From: Arthrobacter bussei
Lineage (GTDB): Bacteria > Actinomycetota > Actinomycetes > Actinomycetales > Micrococcaceae
Assembly: GCF_009377195.2 (NCBI RefSeq)
Contig: NZ_VJXX01000003.1
Span: 124,001-188,000 of the forward strand
Direction: 5' to 3'
DNA length: 64,000 nt
The notes beneath the pieces were generated by a model. It saw nothing but the letters and a program-made list of their open reading frames with translations, made no database searches and had not been told where the DNA came from. How positions within the stretch are numbered: position 1 is the first letter of the stretch; every line of letters begins with the position of its first letter. Positions 28,155 through 37,871 of this stretch are shown here, piece by piece. Made by a program: the position numbers and the translations under genes.

Positions 28155-29258
28155 CTACGGGTTCGTGATCGCCGACAGCGTGGGGTCGTCGGCGTAGGCG
28201 TCCGCCGCGTTGTCCTTGGTGACGATCTGCGGCTCGAGGAGGAACGCGGGAACGGTCTTCACGCCGTTCTCGTAGGAGTCGGGATCGTTGATCTCGGGCT
28301 CCTCGCCGGCCTGCAGGTTACCGACCATGGTGATCGACTGCTCCACGAGTGCGCGGGTGTCCTTGTTGATCGTGGAGTACTGCTTGCCCTCCATGATGGA
28401 CTTCACGGATTCGACCTCGGAGTCCTGGCCCGTGACGACCGGCAGGGTCTTGCCGGCACCTTCCACGGAGGTCAGGATCGCGCGGGCGAGCGTGTCATTG
28501 GGGGAGAGGACGCCGTCGAGCTCGGTGGAGCCGTAGCTGCCGGAGAGCAGCGTGTCCGCACGCTTCTGGGCGTTCTCGGCCTTCCAGCCCTGGGTGACGG
28601 CCTGCTCGAAGGTGGTCTGCCCGGAGGCGACGACGAGGTTGCCGTTGTCGATCTCGGGCTGGAGGATGCTCATGGCGCCGTCGAAGAAGACCTTCGCATT
28701 GGCATCGTCGGGCGATCCGGCGAAGAGCTCGATGTTGTACGGGCCTTCGGGCTTGGCGGCCTTCATGCCGTCGAGGAGGGCCTGGCCCTGCAGCTCGCCG
28801 ACCTTGAAGTTGTCGTAGGCCACGTAGTAGTCGACCGCGTCGGTGTTCAGGAGCAGGCGGTCGTAGGCGATGACCGTGATGCCGGCCTCCTTGGCCTGCG
28901 CGAGCTGCGTCCCGAGCTGGGCGCCGTCGATGGCGCCGACGATCAGGACCTTCACACCGTTGGTGATCATGGAGCTGATCTGGTTCTGCTGCTCGGAGAC
29001 ACCGCCGTTGGCGAACTGCACGTCCGGCTCGTAGCCGGCCTCGGTCAGGCCGTCGTTGAACAGCTTCTCCGCGAGGACCCAGTTCTCCGAGGTCTTCTGG
29101 GGCAGTGCGACGCCGATGGAGGAACCTTCCTCGAAGCCCGTCGCAGCGGCGGATTCTCCGCCCTCCGTGGCCGGGGCTGCTTCTTCGCGACCGCAGCCGG
29201 TCAGCGCCAGTGCTGAAATCGCAGCGATCGCTGCGAAGGACTTTGCGAACTTACGCAT
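28155..29258 (-). CDS. Sugar ABC transporter substrate-binding lipoprotein (ChvE/XylF type)
   Basis: A 367-residue periplasmic-binding-protein-like lipoprotein of cluster B (sugar) type. Signal peptide MRKFAKSFAAIAAISALALTGC with lipobox LTGC (Cys22). The mature part starts the fold with SIGVALPQKTSENWVLAEKLF. It carries QISSMITNGVKVLIVGAIDG, the family's VIAYDRLLLNTDAVDYYVAYDN hinge and sugar-contact segment (about 145-165), NIELFAGSPDDANAK, GVLSPNDTLARA and VVTGQDSEVESVKSI. This matches the ChvE-like multiple-sugar binding proteins (xylose, glucose, galactose, arabinose). It is the last gene of the operon, following ATPase and permease, and ends at a strong terminator. Confidence 0.92.
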   Translation of the reverse strand: MRKFAKSFAAIAAISALALTGCGREEAAPATEGGESAAATGFEEGSSIGVALPQKTSENWVLAEKLFNDGLTEAGYEPDVQFANGGVSEQQNQISSMITNGVKVLIVGAIDGAQLGTQLAQAKEAGITVIAYDRLLLNTDAVDYYVAYDNFKVGELQGQALLDGMKAAKPEGPYNIELFAGSPDDANAKVFFDGAMSILQPEIDNGNLVVASGQTTFEQAVTQGWKAENAQKRADTLLSGSYGSTELDGVLSPNDTLARAILTSVEGAGKTLPVVTGQDSEVESVKSIMEGKQYSTINKDTRALVEQSITMVGNLQAGEEPEINDPDSYENGVKTVPAFLLEPQIVTKDNAADAYADDPTLSAITNP

Positions 29259-29334
29259 TGCTTTCTCTTTCTGTTGCTCGTGCTCTGGTGGACGGGTGGA
29301 GCGTTGGGTCCGGATGCCCGGTAGTGGCGGGCGC

Positions 29335-30636
29335 CTAGACGTCGTGGGAGATGACTTCCTTCGTTCCGACGGCCTGCTCCGTGGGAGCCGGTTTCGGGGC
29401 TTCGGTGTCGGTTTTTCGGTTGCCGCCACCTCCGCCGAAGTTCCTGGTGAGCAGGCCGATGATCGACGGCTTGCCCTGGCTCTTGTTGTAGACGTCGAAG
29501 GCGACCGCGACGAGGAGGACGATTCCCTTGATGATCTGGGTGTCGTCGGCGCCGGCTCCGAGCAGCTGCAGGCCGTTGTTGAGGACGGCCATCACGAGTC
29601 CGCCGATGATCGAACCGACCACGGTGCCGACGCCGCCGGTCACGGCCGCGCCACCGATGAAGACCGCGGCGATGGCGTCCAGTTCCCACCCGACGCCGTC
29701 GGACGGCCCGGATGCCGTGGATCGGCCGACGAAGATCATCCCGGCGAGCGCCGCGAGGATCGACATGTTCATCATGACCATGAAGTTCACGCGCTTGCTC
29801 TGCACGCCGGACAGCTCGGCGGCGTGACGGTTGCCACCGACGGCGTAGACGTGGCGGCCGAGGATGGTCTTGTTGGAGATGAACGCGTAGATGATGACCA
29901 GGACGCCGAGGATCAGGCCGGGAACGGGGAAGGAGGTGCCCGGACGGCCCGTCGCGAAGAGGTACGTCGCGTACAGGATGACGGCGGAGAGCAGGACGAC
30001 CTTCACGATGGGTACCCAGGTGGGGGGCACCGTCGCGCCGATCTTCTCGAGCTTGCGACGGCCGCGGAGCTCGCTGTAGACGACGAACGCGACGAGGGCG
30101 AAGCCGATCAGCAGGGTCAGGTTGTTGTAGCCGAGATCCGGTCCCACCTCGGGGAGGTAGCCCGCACCGAGGTAGCGGAAGCCCTCGGGCACCGGCACGG
30201 TGAGGGAGTTGCCGACGGACTGGTTCGCGCCCCGGAACAGGAGCATCCCCGCGAGGGTGACGATGAAGGCCGGGATGCCGACGTAGGCCACCCAGAAGCC
30301 CTGCCAGATGCCGATGACCGCACCGAGCACGAGGCCGAGGAGGACGCCGAGGTACCAGGGGATACCCCAGTCGCGCATCGCGATGGCGACGACGATGCCG
30401 ACGAAGGCCGCGATGGAGCCGACCGAGAGGTCGATGTGGCCGGCGATGATGACGAGCACCATGCCGATGGCGAGGATCAGGATGTAGGAGTTGCCGTTGA
30501 ACAGGTTCATCATGTTCACCGACGTGAGCGTCTTGCCGCCGGTCTGCCACTGGAAGAACACGACCAGCGCGACCAGGGCGAAGATCATCCCGAACTGGCG
30601 GGTGTTCCCGCCGAAGATTTGTTTGAAGGAATTCAT
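29335..30636 (-). CDS. Multiple sugar ABC transporter permease (MmsB/GguB type)
   Basis: A 433-residue inner-membrane permease of the BPD_transp_2 family with about ten to twelve helices. Family signatures: LAIGMVLVIIAGHIDLSVGSIAAFVG (about 55-80), VAYVGIPAFIVTLAGMLLFRGANQSV (about 116-141) and, near the C-terminus, the EAA-like loop GRHVYAVGGNRHAAELSGV with VNFMVMMNMSILAALAGM. A polar, Gly-rich tail of about 40 residues (GGGGGNRKTDTE) follows the last helix. Length over 400 residues separates GguB/XylH-type permeases from the shorter RbsC. It pairs with the ATPase (30660) and the binding protein (28155); gaps of 23 and 76 bases fit one operon. Confidence 0.92.
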   Translation of the reverse strand: MNSFKQIFGGNTRQFGMIFALVALVVFFQWQTGGKTLTSVNMMNLFNGNSYILILAIGMVLVIIAGHIDLSVGSIAAFVGIVVAIAMRDWGIPWYLGVLLGLVLGAVIGIWQGFWVAYVGIPAFIVTLAGMLLFRGANQSVGNSLTVPVPEGFRYLGAGYLPEVGPDLGYNNLTLLIGFALVAFVVYSELRGRRKLEKIGATVPPTWVPIVKVVLLSAVILYATYLFATGRPGTSFPVPGLILGVLVIIYAFISNKTILGRHVYAVGGNRHAAELSGVQSKRVNFMVMMNMSILAALAGMIFVGRSTASGPSDGVGWELDAIAAVFIGGAAVTGGVGTVVGSIIGGLVMAVLNNGLQLLGAGADDTQIIKGIVLLVAVAFDVYNKSQGKPSIIGLLTRNFGGGGGNRKTDTEAPKPAPTEQAVGTKEVISHDV

Positions 30637-30659
30637 GGTGTCTTTCCTAGGAGCGTCGG

Positions 30660-32198
30660 TCAGGCAGCGGTTCGGCTGGCGGTCATGCGTTTCATCAGGG
30701 ACTCCTGATTGGCGTCCTCGCGGGTCAGTTCCCCGGTGATGGCGCCTTCGAAGATGGTGTAGATGCGGTCGGAGAGACCGAGCAGTTCAGGCAGTTCGGA
30801 GGAGATGACGATGACGCCCTTCCCCTGGTCCGCCAGCTTCTGGATGATGCCGTAGATCTCGTACTTCGCACCGACGTCGATCCCGCGCGTGGGCTCGTCG
30901 AGGATGAGCAGATCGGGGTCGGTGAACATCCATTTGGCGAGGACCACCTTCTGCTGGTTCCCCCCGGACAGCTTGGCCACACCCTCGTTGACGCTCGGTG
31001 TTTTGGTGCGCAGCGACTTCCGGTATTCCTCGGCGACGCGGAACTCCTCGTCCTTGTCGACGACGAGGCCGTGCGTGATGCGCTGCAGGTCGGCCGAGAC
31101 CGTGGTGGTCTTGATGTCGTCCAGGAGGTTCAGTCCCAGCGACTTGCGGTCCTCGGTGACATAGGCGAGGCCGGCCTTGATGGCCTGGGGCACCGAGCGC
31201 AGCGTCACCTCCTTGCCGTCGATGAGGATCTGCCCGGACTTGAAGTTCCCGTAGGAGCGGCCGAAGACCGAACGCACCAGCTCGGTCCGTCCTGCACCCA
31301 TCAGCCCGGCGAAGCCGACGATCTCGCCGCGCCGGACGTGGAAGCTCGAGTTCTTGCAGACGAGGCGGTCCGCCACGGTCGGGTGGGCCACGGTCCAGTC
31401 GCGGACCTCGAAGAACGTCTCGCCGATGTTCGGCGTGTGGTCGGGGAACCTCGACTCGAGCGAGCGGCCCACCATCCCTCGGATGATGCGGTCCTCGTCG
31501 ACGCCGTCGTCCTTGACGTGGAGCGTCTCGATCGACTTGCCGTCGCGGATGATGGTGATCGAGTCGGCGATCTGCTCGATCTCGTTGAGCTTGTGCGAGA
31601 TCATGATGCAGGAGATCCCCTTGGAGCGCAGGCCCGACATCAGGTCCAGCAGGTGCTGGGAATCCGATTCGTTGAGGGCCGCCGTCGGCTCGTCGAGGAT
31701 GAGCAGCTTCACGGACTTGTTGAGTGCCTTCGCGATCTCGACGAGCTGCTGCTTGCCCACCCCGATGTCCTTGACCTTCGTGATCGGGTCCTCGCGGAGC
31801 CCCACGCGGGCCATCAGCTCGAGGGTGGTCCGGTTCACGTAGTCCCAGTCGATGACGCCGAACCGGGTGGGTTCGTTACCGAGGAAGATGTTCTCGGCGA
31901 TCGACAGCTCGGGGATCAGCGCGAGTTCCTGGTGGATGATCACGATCCCGGCCGCTTCGCTGGAGCGGATGTCCTTGAACTGGACCTCCTGGCCCTGGAA
32001 CACGATGTCGCCGGAGTAGTCGCCGTAGGGGTAGAGGCCCGAGAGCACCTTCATGAGGGTGGACTTCCCGGCACCGTTCTCGCCGCAGATGGCGTGGATC
32101 TCGCCGGCCCGGACCTCGAGCGAGACGTCGGAGAGGGCTTTGACTCCCGGGAACTCCTTGGTGATGGAGCGCATCTCCAGGATGGTGTGGTTGTTCAT
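30660..32198 (-). CDS. Multiple sugar ABC transporter ATP-binding protein (MmsA/GguA type)
   Basis: A 512-residue tandem ATPase of the CUT2 class, driving import of monosaccharides. The first nucleotide-binding half has Walker [11 protein letters not shown] (about 36-45), signature [13 protein letters not shown] and Walker [12 protein letters not shown]. The second half has a degenerate Walker [11 protein letters not shown] (about 295-304), signature [15 protein letters not shown] and Walker [13 protein letters not shown]. The degenerate second Walker A is normal for CUT2 ATPases. ATG 32198 follows GGGAGG. It is the first gene of the ABC operon. The palindrome and promoter at 32255-32291 lie upstream, and the ROK regulator gene is next. 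Confidence 0.93.
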   Translation of the reverse strand: MNNHTILEMRSITKEFPGVKALSDVSLEVRAGEIHAICGENGAGKSTLMKVLSGLYPYGDYSGDIVFQGQEVQFKDIRSSEAAGIVIIHQELALIPELSIAENIFLGNEPTRFGVIDWDYVNRTTLELMARVGLREDPITKVKDIGVGKQQLVEIAKALNKSVKLLILDEPTAALNESDSQHLLDLMSGLRSKGISCIMISHKLNEIEQIADSITIIRDGKSIETLHVKDDGVDEDRIIRGMVGRSLESRFPDHTPNIGETFFEVRDWTVAHPTVADRLVCKNSSFHVRRGEIVGFAGLMGAGRTELVRSVFGRSYGNFKSGQILIDGKEVTLRSVPQAIKAGLAYVTEDRKSLGLNLLDDIKTTTVSADLQRITHGLVVDKDEEFRVAEEYRKSLRTKTPSVNEGVAKLSGGNQQKVVLAKWMFTDPDLLILDEPTRGIDVGAKYEIYGIIQKLADQGKGVIVISSELPELLGLSDRIYTIFEGAITGELTREDANQESLMKRMTASRTAA

Positions 32199-32254
32199 GG
32201 GGCCTCCCGCGGTGACGGCATTGTCTTGGTGCAGGCCAACCTCGACCCGAAAGA

Positions 32255-32291
32255 ATTGAACACGCTGGTATGCCTTGTCGTCAACTGTTGA
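32255..32291 (-). promoter_or_regulatory. Promoter with overlapping palindrome, sugar ABC operon
   Basis: On the minus strand, TTGACG (32284-32279) and TTCAAT (32260-32255) are spaced 18 bases apart. The 11-base palindrome TCAACTGTTGA (32281-32291) overlaps the -35, and an 8-base direct repeat TTGAACAC occurs at 32256 and 32288. The layout suits repression by the ROK protein encoded next door. Confidence 0.45.
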
Positions 32292-32322
32292 ACACAAAGC
32301 ACGGAGAAAACAGAGGAAAACT

Positions 32323-33546
32323 TCAGGCTGAGCTGGCGAGCGCGGGAGCAAGTCCCTGCTGTGCCAGGACGACGGCGGCCGCACCGAGGGCTTCGGCGCG
32401 ATCGCCGAGCGAGGACATGCAGACGCTCGTGGTGTCGCCGATGATGGGCACGGCGTGCCGGGCGAGCCCGCGCCGGACGGGCTCCAGCAGGATCTCCCCG
32501 AGGCTGGTCAGGGGCCCGCCGATGACGATCGTCTCGGGGTTGATGAGGTTCGCCATGTGCGCGAGTGCACGGCCGATGGCCACGCCGGCGTCGTCGATCA
32601 CGCGCAACGCCGCGGTATCGCCGGCGAGCACCCAGTCGATGATCCGCTGCGTGTCCACCGTCTCGTTGCTGCCGCGGCTGAGGAGCTCGATCATGGTGGA
32701 CGTCGACGCCACCGTCTCGAGACAGCCGCGGTTGCCGCACCGGCAGATGACGCCCTGCTCGTTGATGGTCGTGTGGCCCAGCTCGCCGGTCACGCCGACG
32801 TTCCCGTAGTAGAGCGAGCCGTTCAGCACCAGCCCGGCGCCGATGCCCGATCCCACCTTCATGAACATCAGGTTCTCGACAGCACTGTGCGGGCCCCAGG
32901 TCACCTGCGCCAGGGCGCCGAGGTTCGCATCGTTGTCGATGAAGACGGGCACCCGCAGCCGTTCACTGAACGTCTCGTGGATGTTGATGCCGACCCACTC
33001 TGGGAGGATGGCGCCCTGCACCACTGTTCCGGTGCGCCTGTCGATCGGCCCGGGGATCCCGATCCCGGCACCGAGGAGTGCGCGGCGGCGGATACCGCCG
33101 TTGTCCAGGAGGGAGTCCAGGAGATCGGACGCCGCGGTCAGTCCGTCGACGGCGCTGTGCCCGAGGGGGAGTGCGACGGACGCCTCCTGCAGCACCCGGT
33201 AGTTCGGGCTGGCGAGGACCACCCTGAGGTGGCGGCGCCCGATGTCGATCCCCGCGGCGACCTGCCCGTTGTCGTTGAGGATCACCGAGAGGGCGCGGCG
33301 GCCGGAACTCGTGGTGGGTGCAGTACTGACGATGCCGGTCGCAGCCATCACCTTGACGATGTTCGAGACCGTCGCTGTCGAGAGTCCGGTCTGTCGGGAG
33401 AGTTCGGCCTGGGTCTGCGGCCCGCCGCTCATCAGTGCCGCGATGACGCGCTGCTGGTTCTGCTCGCGCAGTGCGGACTGGGAGCCCGGCTTGGGTAGCG
33501 GGGCGCTCAGGCTTGTCCTCGCCGTCGAGGGGGAGTCTGCGGGCAT
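32323..33546 (-). CDS. ROK-family transcriptional repressor (XylR/NagC-like)
   Basis: A 407-residue sugar-responsive regulator. An N-terminal winged helix-turn-helix (about 30-85: [37 protein letters not shown]) is joined to a ROK sugar-kinase-like domain. That domain has [59 protein letters not shown] and the zinc-binding [10 protein letters not shown] motif (about 270). The ROK domain binds the effector sugar. It sits immediately upstream of the sugar ABC operon in the same direction, so it most likely represses it. ATG 33546 is preferred; a TTG at 33582 would overlap the preceding gene's stop and a possible -35. Confidence 0.9.
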   Translation of the reverse strand: MPADSPSTARTSLSAPLPKPGSQSALREQNQQRVIAALMSGGPQTQAELSRQTGLSTATVSNIVKVMAATGIVSTAPTTSSGRRALSVILNDNGQVAAGIDIGRRHLRVVLASPNYRVLQEASVALPLGHSAVDGLTAASDLLDSLLDNGGIRRRALLGAGIGIPGPIDRRTGTVVQGAILPEWVGINIHETFSERLRVPVFIDNDANLGALAQVTWGPHSAVENLMFMKVGSGIGAGLVLNGSLYYGNVGVTGELGHTTINEQGVICRCGNRGCLETVASTSTMIELLSRGSNETVDTQRIIDWVLAGDTAALRVIDDAGVAIGRALAHMANLINPETIVIGGPLTSLGEILLEPVRRGLARHAVPIIGDTTSVCMSSLGDRAEALGAAAVVLAQQGLAPALASSA

Positions 33547-33578
33547 GATCCCAAGGGTGCCGTAGCTCCCGCTTGTAG

Positions 33579-34097
33579 TCAAGAAGTTAACGCTTGGCGG
33601 TACTCCTGGGCGAGGAGCCTGTAGTCGGCTGCGTTGGCCCTGACGCCGTCCACCTCGCCGTCGTCCAGCGTCCGGCGCACCTTCGCGGGGACGCCGGCGA
33701 CCAGGGAGCGGGGCGGGACCACGGTGCCCTCGAGCACGACGGCGCCGGCGGCCACGAGGGAACCGGTCCCGATGACGGCACCGTTCATGACGGTCGCGCT
33801 CATGCCGATCAGGCAGTCGTCCTCGATGGTGCAGCCGTGCACCACGGCGCTGTGGCCGACACTGACGCGGTCGCCGATGCGCGCCGGGAAGCCAGGGTCG
33901 GCGTGCACCACCACGTTGTCCTGGAGGTTCGTCCCCTCCCCGACGCTGATGGAGGAGGTGTCCGCGCGCAGGGTGGCGCCGAAGAACACGCTCGCATGTC
34001 CGCTGATCACCACGTCGCCGATGAGGGAGGCAGAGGGGGCGACGAAGGCGGAGTCGGAGACGCGGGGGGTCCTGCCGCGGAAGGTGTGGTTGGCCAT
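33579..34097 (-). CDS. Gamma-class carbonic anhydrase-like hexapeptide protein
   Basis: A 172-residue left-handed beta-helix protein. Hexapeptide repeats run from about residue 18 to 130 (VAPSASLIGDVVI, VGEGTNLQDNVVVHAD, IGDRVSVGHSAVVHGC, IGMSATVMNGAVIG). The three zinc-ligand histidines of the gamma carbonic anhydrase/YrdA family are present: His in VVVHAD and the two in VGHSAVVHGC (about 66, 83 and 88). Many family members lack measured hydration activity, so catalysis is probable but not assured. The stop overlaps the region where a -35 for the ROK gene could lie. It shares strand with purU and the flavoprotein gene upstream, with a 40-base gap. Confidence 0.88.
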   Translation of the reverse strand: MANHTFRGRTPRVSDSAFVAPSASLIGDVVISGHASVFFGATLRADTSSISVGEGTNLQDNVVVHADPGFPARIGDRVSVGHSAVVHGCTIEDDCLIGMSATVMNGAVIGTGSLVAAGAVVLEGTVVPPRSLVAGVPAKVRRTLDDGEVDGVRANAADYRLLAQEYRQALTS

Positions 34098-34137
34098 GGC
34101 GCCAGCCTAGGCGACGCCTCCCGCGGCGGCGGGACCA

Positions 34138-35007
34138 TCAGTTGAAGACGATGGTCCTGCGACCGTCGAGGAGGACGCGCCGTTCCGCGTGCCACTGCAC
34201 GGCCTGCACCAGGGCGCGCCCCTCGAGTTCCCGTCCGATCGCGGTGAGCTGCTCGGCCGTCCGCGCGTGGTCCACGCGGATGACCTCCTGTTCGATGATC
34301 GGGCCCTCGTCCAGGGCGCCCGTGACGTAGTGGGCCGTCGCGCCGATGAGCTTGACGCCGCGGGCATGGGCCTGGTGGTAGGGCCGTGCCCCCTTGAAGG
34401 ACGGCAGGAACGAGTGGTGGATGTTGATCGCCCTGCCCAGGAGGTCACCGCAGAGCCGGTCACTGAGGATCTGCATGTACCGCGCCAGGACGACCAGTTC
34501 GACGTCGTGCTGCCGCATCAGCGCACGCAGTGCGTCCTCCGCCTCGTCCTTGGTCTCCGGCGTGACCGGGATGTGATGGAACTCGATGCCGTAGAAGGCG
34601 GCGAGGTCCTCGAGGTCCCGGTGGTTGGACACGATGACGGGGATGTCGATGGCGAGGGTGCCGGAGCGGTGCTGGAAGAGGAGGTCGTTGAGGCAGTGCG
34701 CTGCTTTCGAGACCATGATGAGGGTCCGGGTCCGGCGGGAGGTCTCGTTGAGTGACCACTCCATGCCGAACTCACGGGCCACCGGTGCCAGGGCGGTGTG
34801 AAGCCCGTCCGCGGACGCCTCCGTGGTCAGGGCGACGCGCATGAAGAAGGTGCCCGTCTCCGGGCTGCCGTACTGCTGGGATTCCGTGATGTTCGCCCCG
34901 AGGCCCACGAGGGCGCCGGAGACGCCGTGGACGATTCCCGGCCTGTCGGGGCAGGAGAGCGTCAGGGAGTAGGACGAGGGCGGACGGGAGGTCTCGGGGG
35001 AGGTCAC
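34138..35007 (-). CDS. purU: Formyltetrahydrofolate deformylase
   Basis: PurU hydrolyses 10-formyl-THF to THF and formate, balancing one-carbon pools. The 289-residue length is normal. The N-terminal ACT-like regulatory domain (about 12-90) has LTLSCPDRPGIVHGVSGAL and ITESQQYGSPETGTFFMRV. The formyltransferase-like domain follows with KAAHCLNDLL, IPVIVSNHRDLEDLA, LARYMQILS, INIHHSFLPSFKGA (catalytic Asn/His, about 219-221) and YVTGALDEGPIIEQ (catalytic Asp). The GTG start at 35007 directly follows the TAG of the flavoprotein gene. Its opposing role to GlyA/FolD, encoded divergently nearby, is metabolically sensible. Confidence 0.95.
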   Translation of the reverse strand: MTSPETSRPPSSYSLTLSCPDRPGIVHGVSGALVGLGANITESQQYGSPETGTFFMRVALTTEASADGLHTALAPVAREFGMEWSLNETSRRTRTLIMVSKAAHCLNDLLFQHRSGTLAIDIPVIVSNHRDLEDLAAFYGIEFHHIPVTPETKDEAEDALRALMRQHDVELVVLARYMQILSDRLCGDLLGRAINIHHSFLPSFKGARPYHQAHARGVKLIGATAHYVTGALDEGPIIEQEVIRVDHARTAEQLTAIGRELEGRALVQAVQWHAERRVLLDGRRTIVFN

Positions 35008-36183
35008 CTACGCCAGATTACCGGCCGTCGCCCGCCCGGCCCCCGCGCGGAGCCGTGTGACGGCGGCGACCGCCGCCGCGCGGCCGGCGCGGGAGGCACC
35101 GAGGGTCGAGGCGGACGCGCCGTAGCCCACGAGCAGGAGTCGGGGCTCCTTGACCACGTGGACCCCGTCCATGAGGATGCCGCCTCCGGGTTCACGGAGG
35201 CGCAGCGGTGCGAGATGGTCCAGGGCGGCGCGGAACCCGGTGGCCCAGAGGACGGCGTCCACGGGTTCCACCGACCCGTCCGCGAAGACTGCCGAATGCT
35301 CGCGGAGTTCGGAGAGGGGCCCGCGGGAGACGAGGATGCCGGCGTCGATCCCGGCCCGGTACTGCGCCGTGAGCGACAGTCCGGTGACGGAGACGACGCT
35401 GGCGGGCGGCAGCCCCGCGGCGGTCCGGGCGTTGACCTCCGCCTCGACCTCGCGACCCCACTCCGGATCGAAGGCGCGGCGCGTGAACGACGGCGGTCGG
35501 CGTGTCGACCAGACGGGGGCGGCTCCGGCCTCGTGGAGCTGCAGCACGAACTGCACCGCGGACGTACCGCCACCGACGACCAGCACGCGCTGTCCCTCGA
35601 ACTCCGCTGCCGAGCGGTAGTCGTGCGTGTGGAGCTGCCGGCCCGCGAAGACGTCCCGGCCGCGGTAATAGGGCCAGTACGGGCGGTCCCAGGTGCCGGT
35701 CGCACTGATGACGGCGTCGGCGATCCACGTGCCCGCCGTCGTCGTGACGCGCAGCGGGCCGTCACCGTGGCCGGACGAGCCGGCAGGCCCCTCCTCGGGC
35801 TCCACTGCCAGCACGGAGACGGGACGGTGCACGGGCAGGTCGAAGGTCCGCTCGTACGCGCCGTAGTAGCGGGACACGACGTCGGCCGCCGGTTCCTTCG
35901 GGTCCGGCGTGCCGAGCGGCAGGCCGGGCAGGTCGTGGAGCGCGTGGGCGGCGTCGAAGGTGAGGGCGGGCCAGCGGTGCAGCCAGGCGCCACCGGGCGC
36001 CGGGTTCGCATCGAGGACGACGACGTCGCGCTCCGCCTCCAGCCCCCGGCGCAGGAGGTGGTAGGCACTGCTGAGGCCGGCCTGGCCGGCACCGATGACG
36101 ACGACGCCCACGCGCCCGACGCCGTCCCCGCCTGCCCGTACGCCCGTTTGCACCGGTGTGTCCCCGGGCGTTGTCACGTCCAT
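35008..36183 (-). CDS. FAD-dependent monooxygenase-like oxidoreductase
   Basis: A 391-residue flavoprotein of the flavin monooxygenase/TrkA-like pyridine nucleotide oxidoreductase group. The FAD-binding GVVVIGAGQAGLSSAYHL (GxGxxG, about 26-43) is near the N-terminus, with the second Gly-rich loop RVLVVGGGTSAVQFVLQL (about 180-198) for NADPH. The family's late motif VDAVLWATGFRAALDHLAPL (about 305-325) is present. GGAWLHRWPALTFD matches the substrate-side loop of Baeyer-Villiger/hydroxylating relatives. ATG 36183 has an AGGAGAGG ribosome site. It is translated directly into purU and divergent from the glyA riboswitch transcript. The substrate is unknown. Confidence 0.83.
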   Translation of the reverse strand: MDVTTPGDTPVQTGVRAGGDGVGRVGVVVIGAGQAGLSSAYHLLRRGLEAERDVVVLDANPAPGGAWLHRWPALTFDAAHALHDLPGLPLGTPDPKEPAADVVSRYYGAYERTFDLPVHRPVSVLAVEPEEGPAGSSGHGDGPLRVTTTAGTWIADAVISATGTWDRPYWPYYRGRDVFAGRQLHTHDYRSAAEFEGQRVLVVGGGTSAVQFVLQLHEAGAAPVWSTRRPPSFTRRAFDPEWGREVEAEVNARTAAGLPPASVVSVTGLSLTAQYRAGIDAGILVSRGPLSELREHSAVFADGSVEPVDAVLWATGFRAALDHLAPLRLREPGGGILMDGVHVVKEPRLLLVGYGASASTLGASRAGRAAAVAAVTRLRAGAGRATAGNLA

Positions 36184-36305
36184 CGCGTCCCACCTCTCCT
36201 GGCGATCCCGGTCTCCGGGGCACGCTCCTTCTCAGCGAACGGCCGGGCAGTGATGACTATTCCGGGCTCCGCGTCATCGCGTGGCGGGCGCCGCTCGGGA
36301 GCGGC

Positions 36306-36427
36306 TAGCATGGGAGCGTCGCGACTGGCGTAGGGTGGGCAACCACCAGGAAGCGGCGTGGAGCTGCCGCCGTCCTGCGGGCGCGGTGGACGTCCAGTGC
36401 AGACCACGGATCGCACGCCTGGGCCGC
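36306..36427 (+). promoter_or_regulatory. ZTP (pfl) riboswitch with upstream -10 box
   Basis: The two conserved halves of the ZTP aptamer are present: CGACTGGCG, then GTGGGCAACCACCAGGAAGCG split over 36322-36354, and the distal CGCACGCCTGGGC at 36412-36424, separated by a variable hairpin region. TAGCAT at 36306-36311 is a fitting -10. ZTP/ZMP signals shortage of 10-formyl-THF. The downstream region to 36525 contains further hairpins (GGCCGC/GCGGCC and GGACC/GGTCC) that could be the expression platform. This is the standard leader for glyA and folD. Confidence 0.9.
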
Positions 36428-36525
36428 GGGTCACGTTTCATGAGCGGCCGGGGCACGGACCAGCGGTCCGACGCCCGCCCGCGATTCAAGCTGACCTCGT
36501 GCGAGACCCAGAGAAGGATCAACCG

Positions 36526-37833
36526 ATGACCACGTCGCCCATGGCCCCGTCCCACTCCGCAGCGGATACCGTCACCAACGCGCCCCTGTCCGAGGTGGAT
36601 CCCGAGATCGCCGCCGTCCTCCGGAACGAGCTCGCGCGTCAGCGGGACACGCTCGAGATGATCGCGTCGGAGAACTTCGCGCCGCGCGCGGTCCTCGAGG
36701 CCCAGGGCAGTGTCCTCACCAACAAGTACGCCGAAGGGTACCCGGGACGCCGTTACTACGGTGGGTGCGAACACGTCGACGTCGCGGAGAACCTCGCGAT
36801 CGAGCGTGTGAAGGCGCTCTTCGGTGCAGAGTTCGCGAACGTCCAGCCCCACTCCGGTGCCCAGGCGAACGCGGCCGCACTCTCCGCGATGATCAAGCCC
36901 GGTGACAAGATCATGGGCCTCTCCCTCGCACACGGCGGACACCTCACGCACGGCATGAAGCTGAACTTCTCCGGGAAGCTCTACGAGGTCGCGGCGTACG
37001 GCGTCGAGGAGGACACCCACCGCCTGGACATGGACCGCGTGCGGGCACAGGCGGTCGCCGAGAAGCCGCAGGTGCTGATCGCCGGCTGGTCGGCCTACCC
37101 CCGCCAGCTCGATTTCGCCGCCTTCCGCTCCATCGCCGACGAGGTCGGCGCCCTCCTCTGGACCGACATGGCCCATTTCGCCGGACTCGTCGCAGCCGGT
37201 GTCCACCCCAGCCCGGTGCCCTACTCCGACGTCGTCACCTCCACGGTGCACAAGACGCTGGCCGGTCCCCGCTCAGGGGTCATCCTCGCCAAGCAGGAGT
37301 GGGCCAAGAAGCTCAACTCCAACGTCTTCCCGGGACAGCAGGGCGGCCCGCTCATGCACGTCATCGCGGGCAAGGCCACGGCCTTCAAGATCGCCGGATC
37401 GCCGGAATTCCGTGAGCGCCAGGAGCGCGTCCTCGAGGGGGCCCGCATCATCGCCGAGCGCCTCACCGGGTCCGACGTCGCCGAGCACGGCGTCTCGGTG
37501 CTCACCGGTGGAACCGACGTCCACCTCGTCCTCGTGGACCTCCGCAACTCCTCGCTCGACGGCCAGCAGGCCGAGGACGTCCTGCACTCCGTCGGCATCA
37601 CGGTCAACCGCAACGCCGTGCCGTTCGATCCCCGCCCGCCCATGGTCACCTCCGGCCTCCGCATCGGGACGCCGGCCCTCGCGACCCGCGGCTTCGGCGC
37701 CGCCGAGTTCACCGAGGTCGGGGAGATCATCGCGGCCGCCCTGAAGCCGTCGCCCGACGTCGAGGCACTGCGCGCCCGCGTCTCCGCACTCGCGGCGGAC
37801 TTCCCGCTCTACCCCGGCCAGGAGGAGTGGTAG
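36526..37833 (+). CDS. glyA: Serine hydroxymethyltransferase
   Basis: A PLP enzyme interconverting serine + THF and glycine + 5,10-methylene-THF, the main one-carbon source. The 435-residue length is normal. Motifs: [67 protein letters not shown] and the PLP-lysine block [14 protein letters not shown] (Lys243); C-terminal [15 protein letters not shown]. The ATG at 36526 has GAAGGA upstream. It is controlled by the ZTP riboswitch 100 bases ahead. folD follows 153 bases downstream on the same strand, sharing the same biochemical need. Confidence 0.97.
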   Translation: MTTSPMAPSHSAADTVTNAPLSEVDPEIAAVLRNELARQRDTLEMIASENFAPRAVLEAQGSVLTNKYAEGYPGRRYYGGCEHVDVAENLAIERVKALFGAEFANVQPHSGAQANAAALSAMIKPGDKIMGLSLAHGGHLTHGMKLNFSGKLYEVAAYGVEEDTHRLDMDRVRAQAVAEKPQVLIAGWSAYPRQLDFAAFRSIADEVGALLWTDMAHFAGLVAAGVHPSPVPYSDVVTSTVHKTLAGPRSGVILAKQEWAKKLNSNVFPGQQGGPLMHVIAGKATAFKIAGSPEFRERQERVLEGARIIAERLTGSDVAEHGVSVLTGGTDVHLVLVDLRNSSLDGQQAEDVLHSVGITVNRNAVPFDPRPPMVTSGLRIGTPALATRGFGAAEFTEVGEIIAAALKPSPDVEALRARVSALAADFPLYPGQEEW

Positions 37834-37846
37834 ATCCGATCCCACG

Positions 37847-37871
37847 CGCCGCCCTCTCCTCGAGGGCGGCG
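37847..37871 (+). terminator. Hairpin between glyA and folD
   Basis: Ten-base perfect arms CGCCGCCCTC and its complement, with a five-base loop, 13 bases after the glyA stop. No T run follows. It could partly terminate or stabilise the glyA mRNA end. The rest of 37872-37986 shows only the folD ribosome site (AAGGAT). Confidence 0.4.

Noticed and set aside
33547-33582. TTG start at 33582 for the ROK regulator
   Set aside because: It overlaps the stop of the carbonic anhydrase gene, lacks a ribosome site, and the TTGACT could be a -35 box. The ATG at 33546 gives the normal protein.
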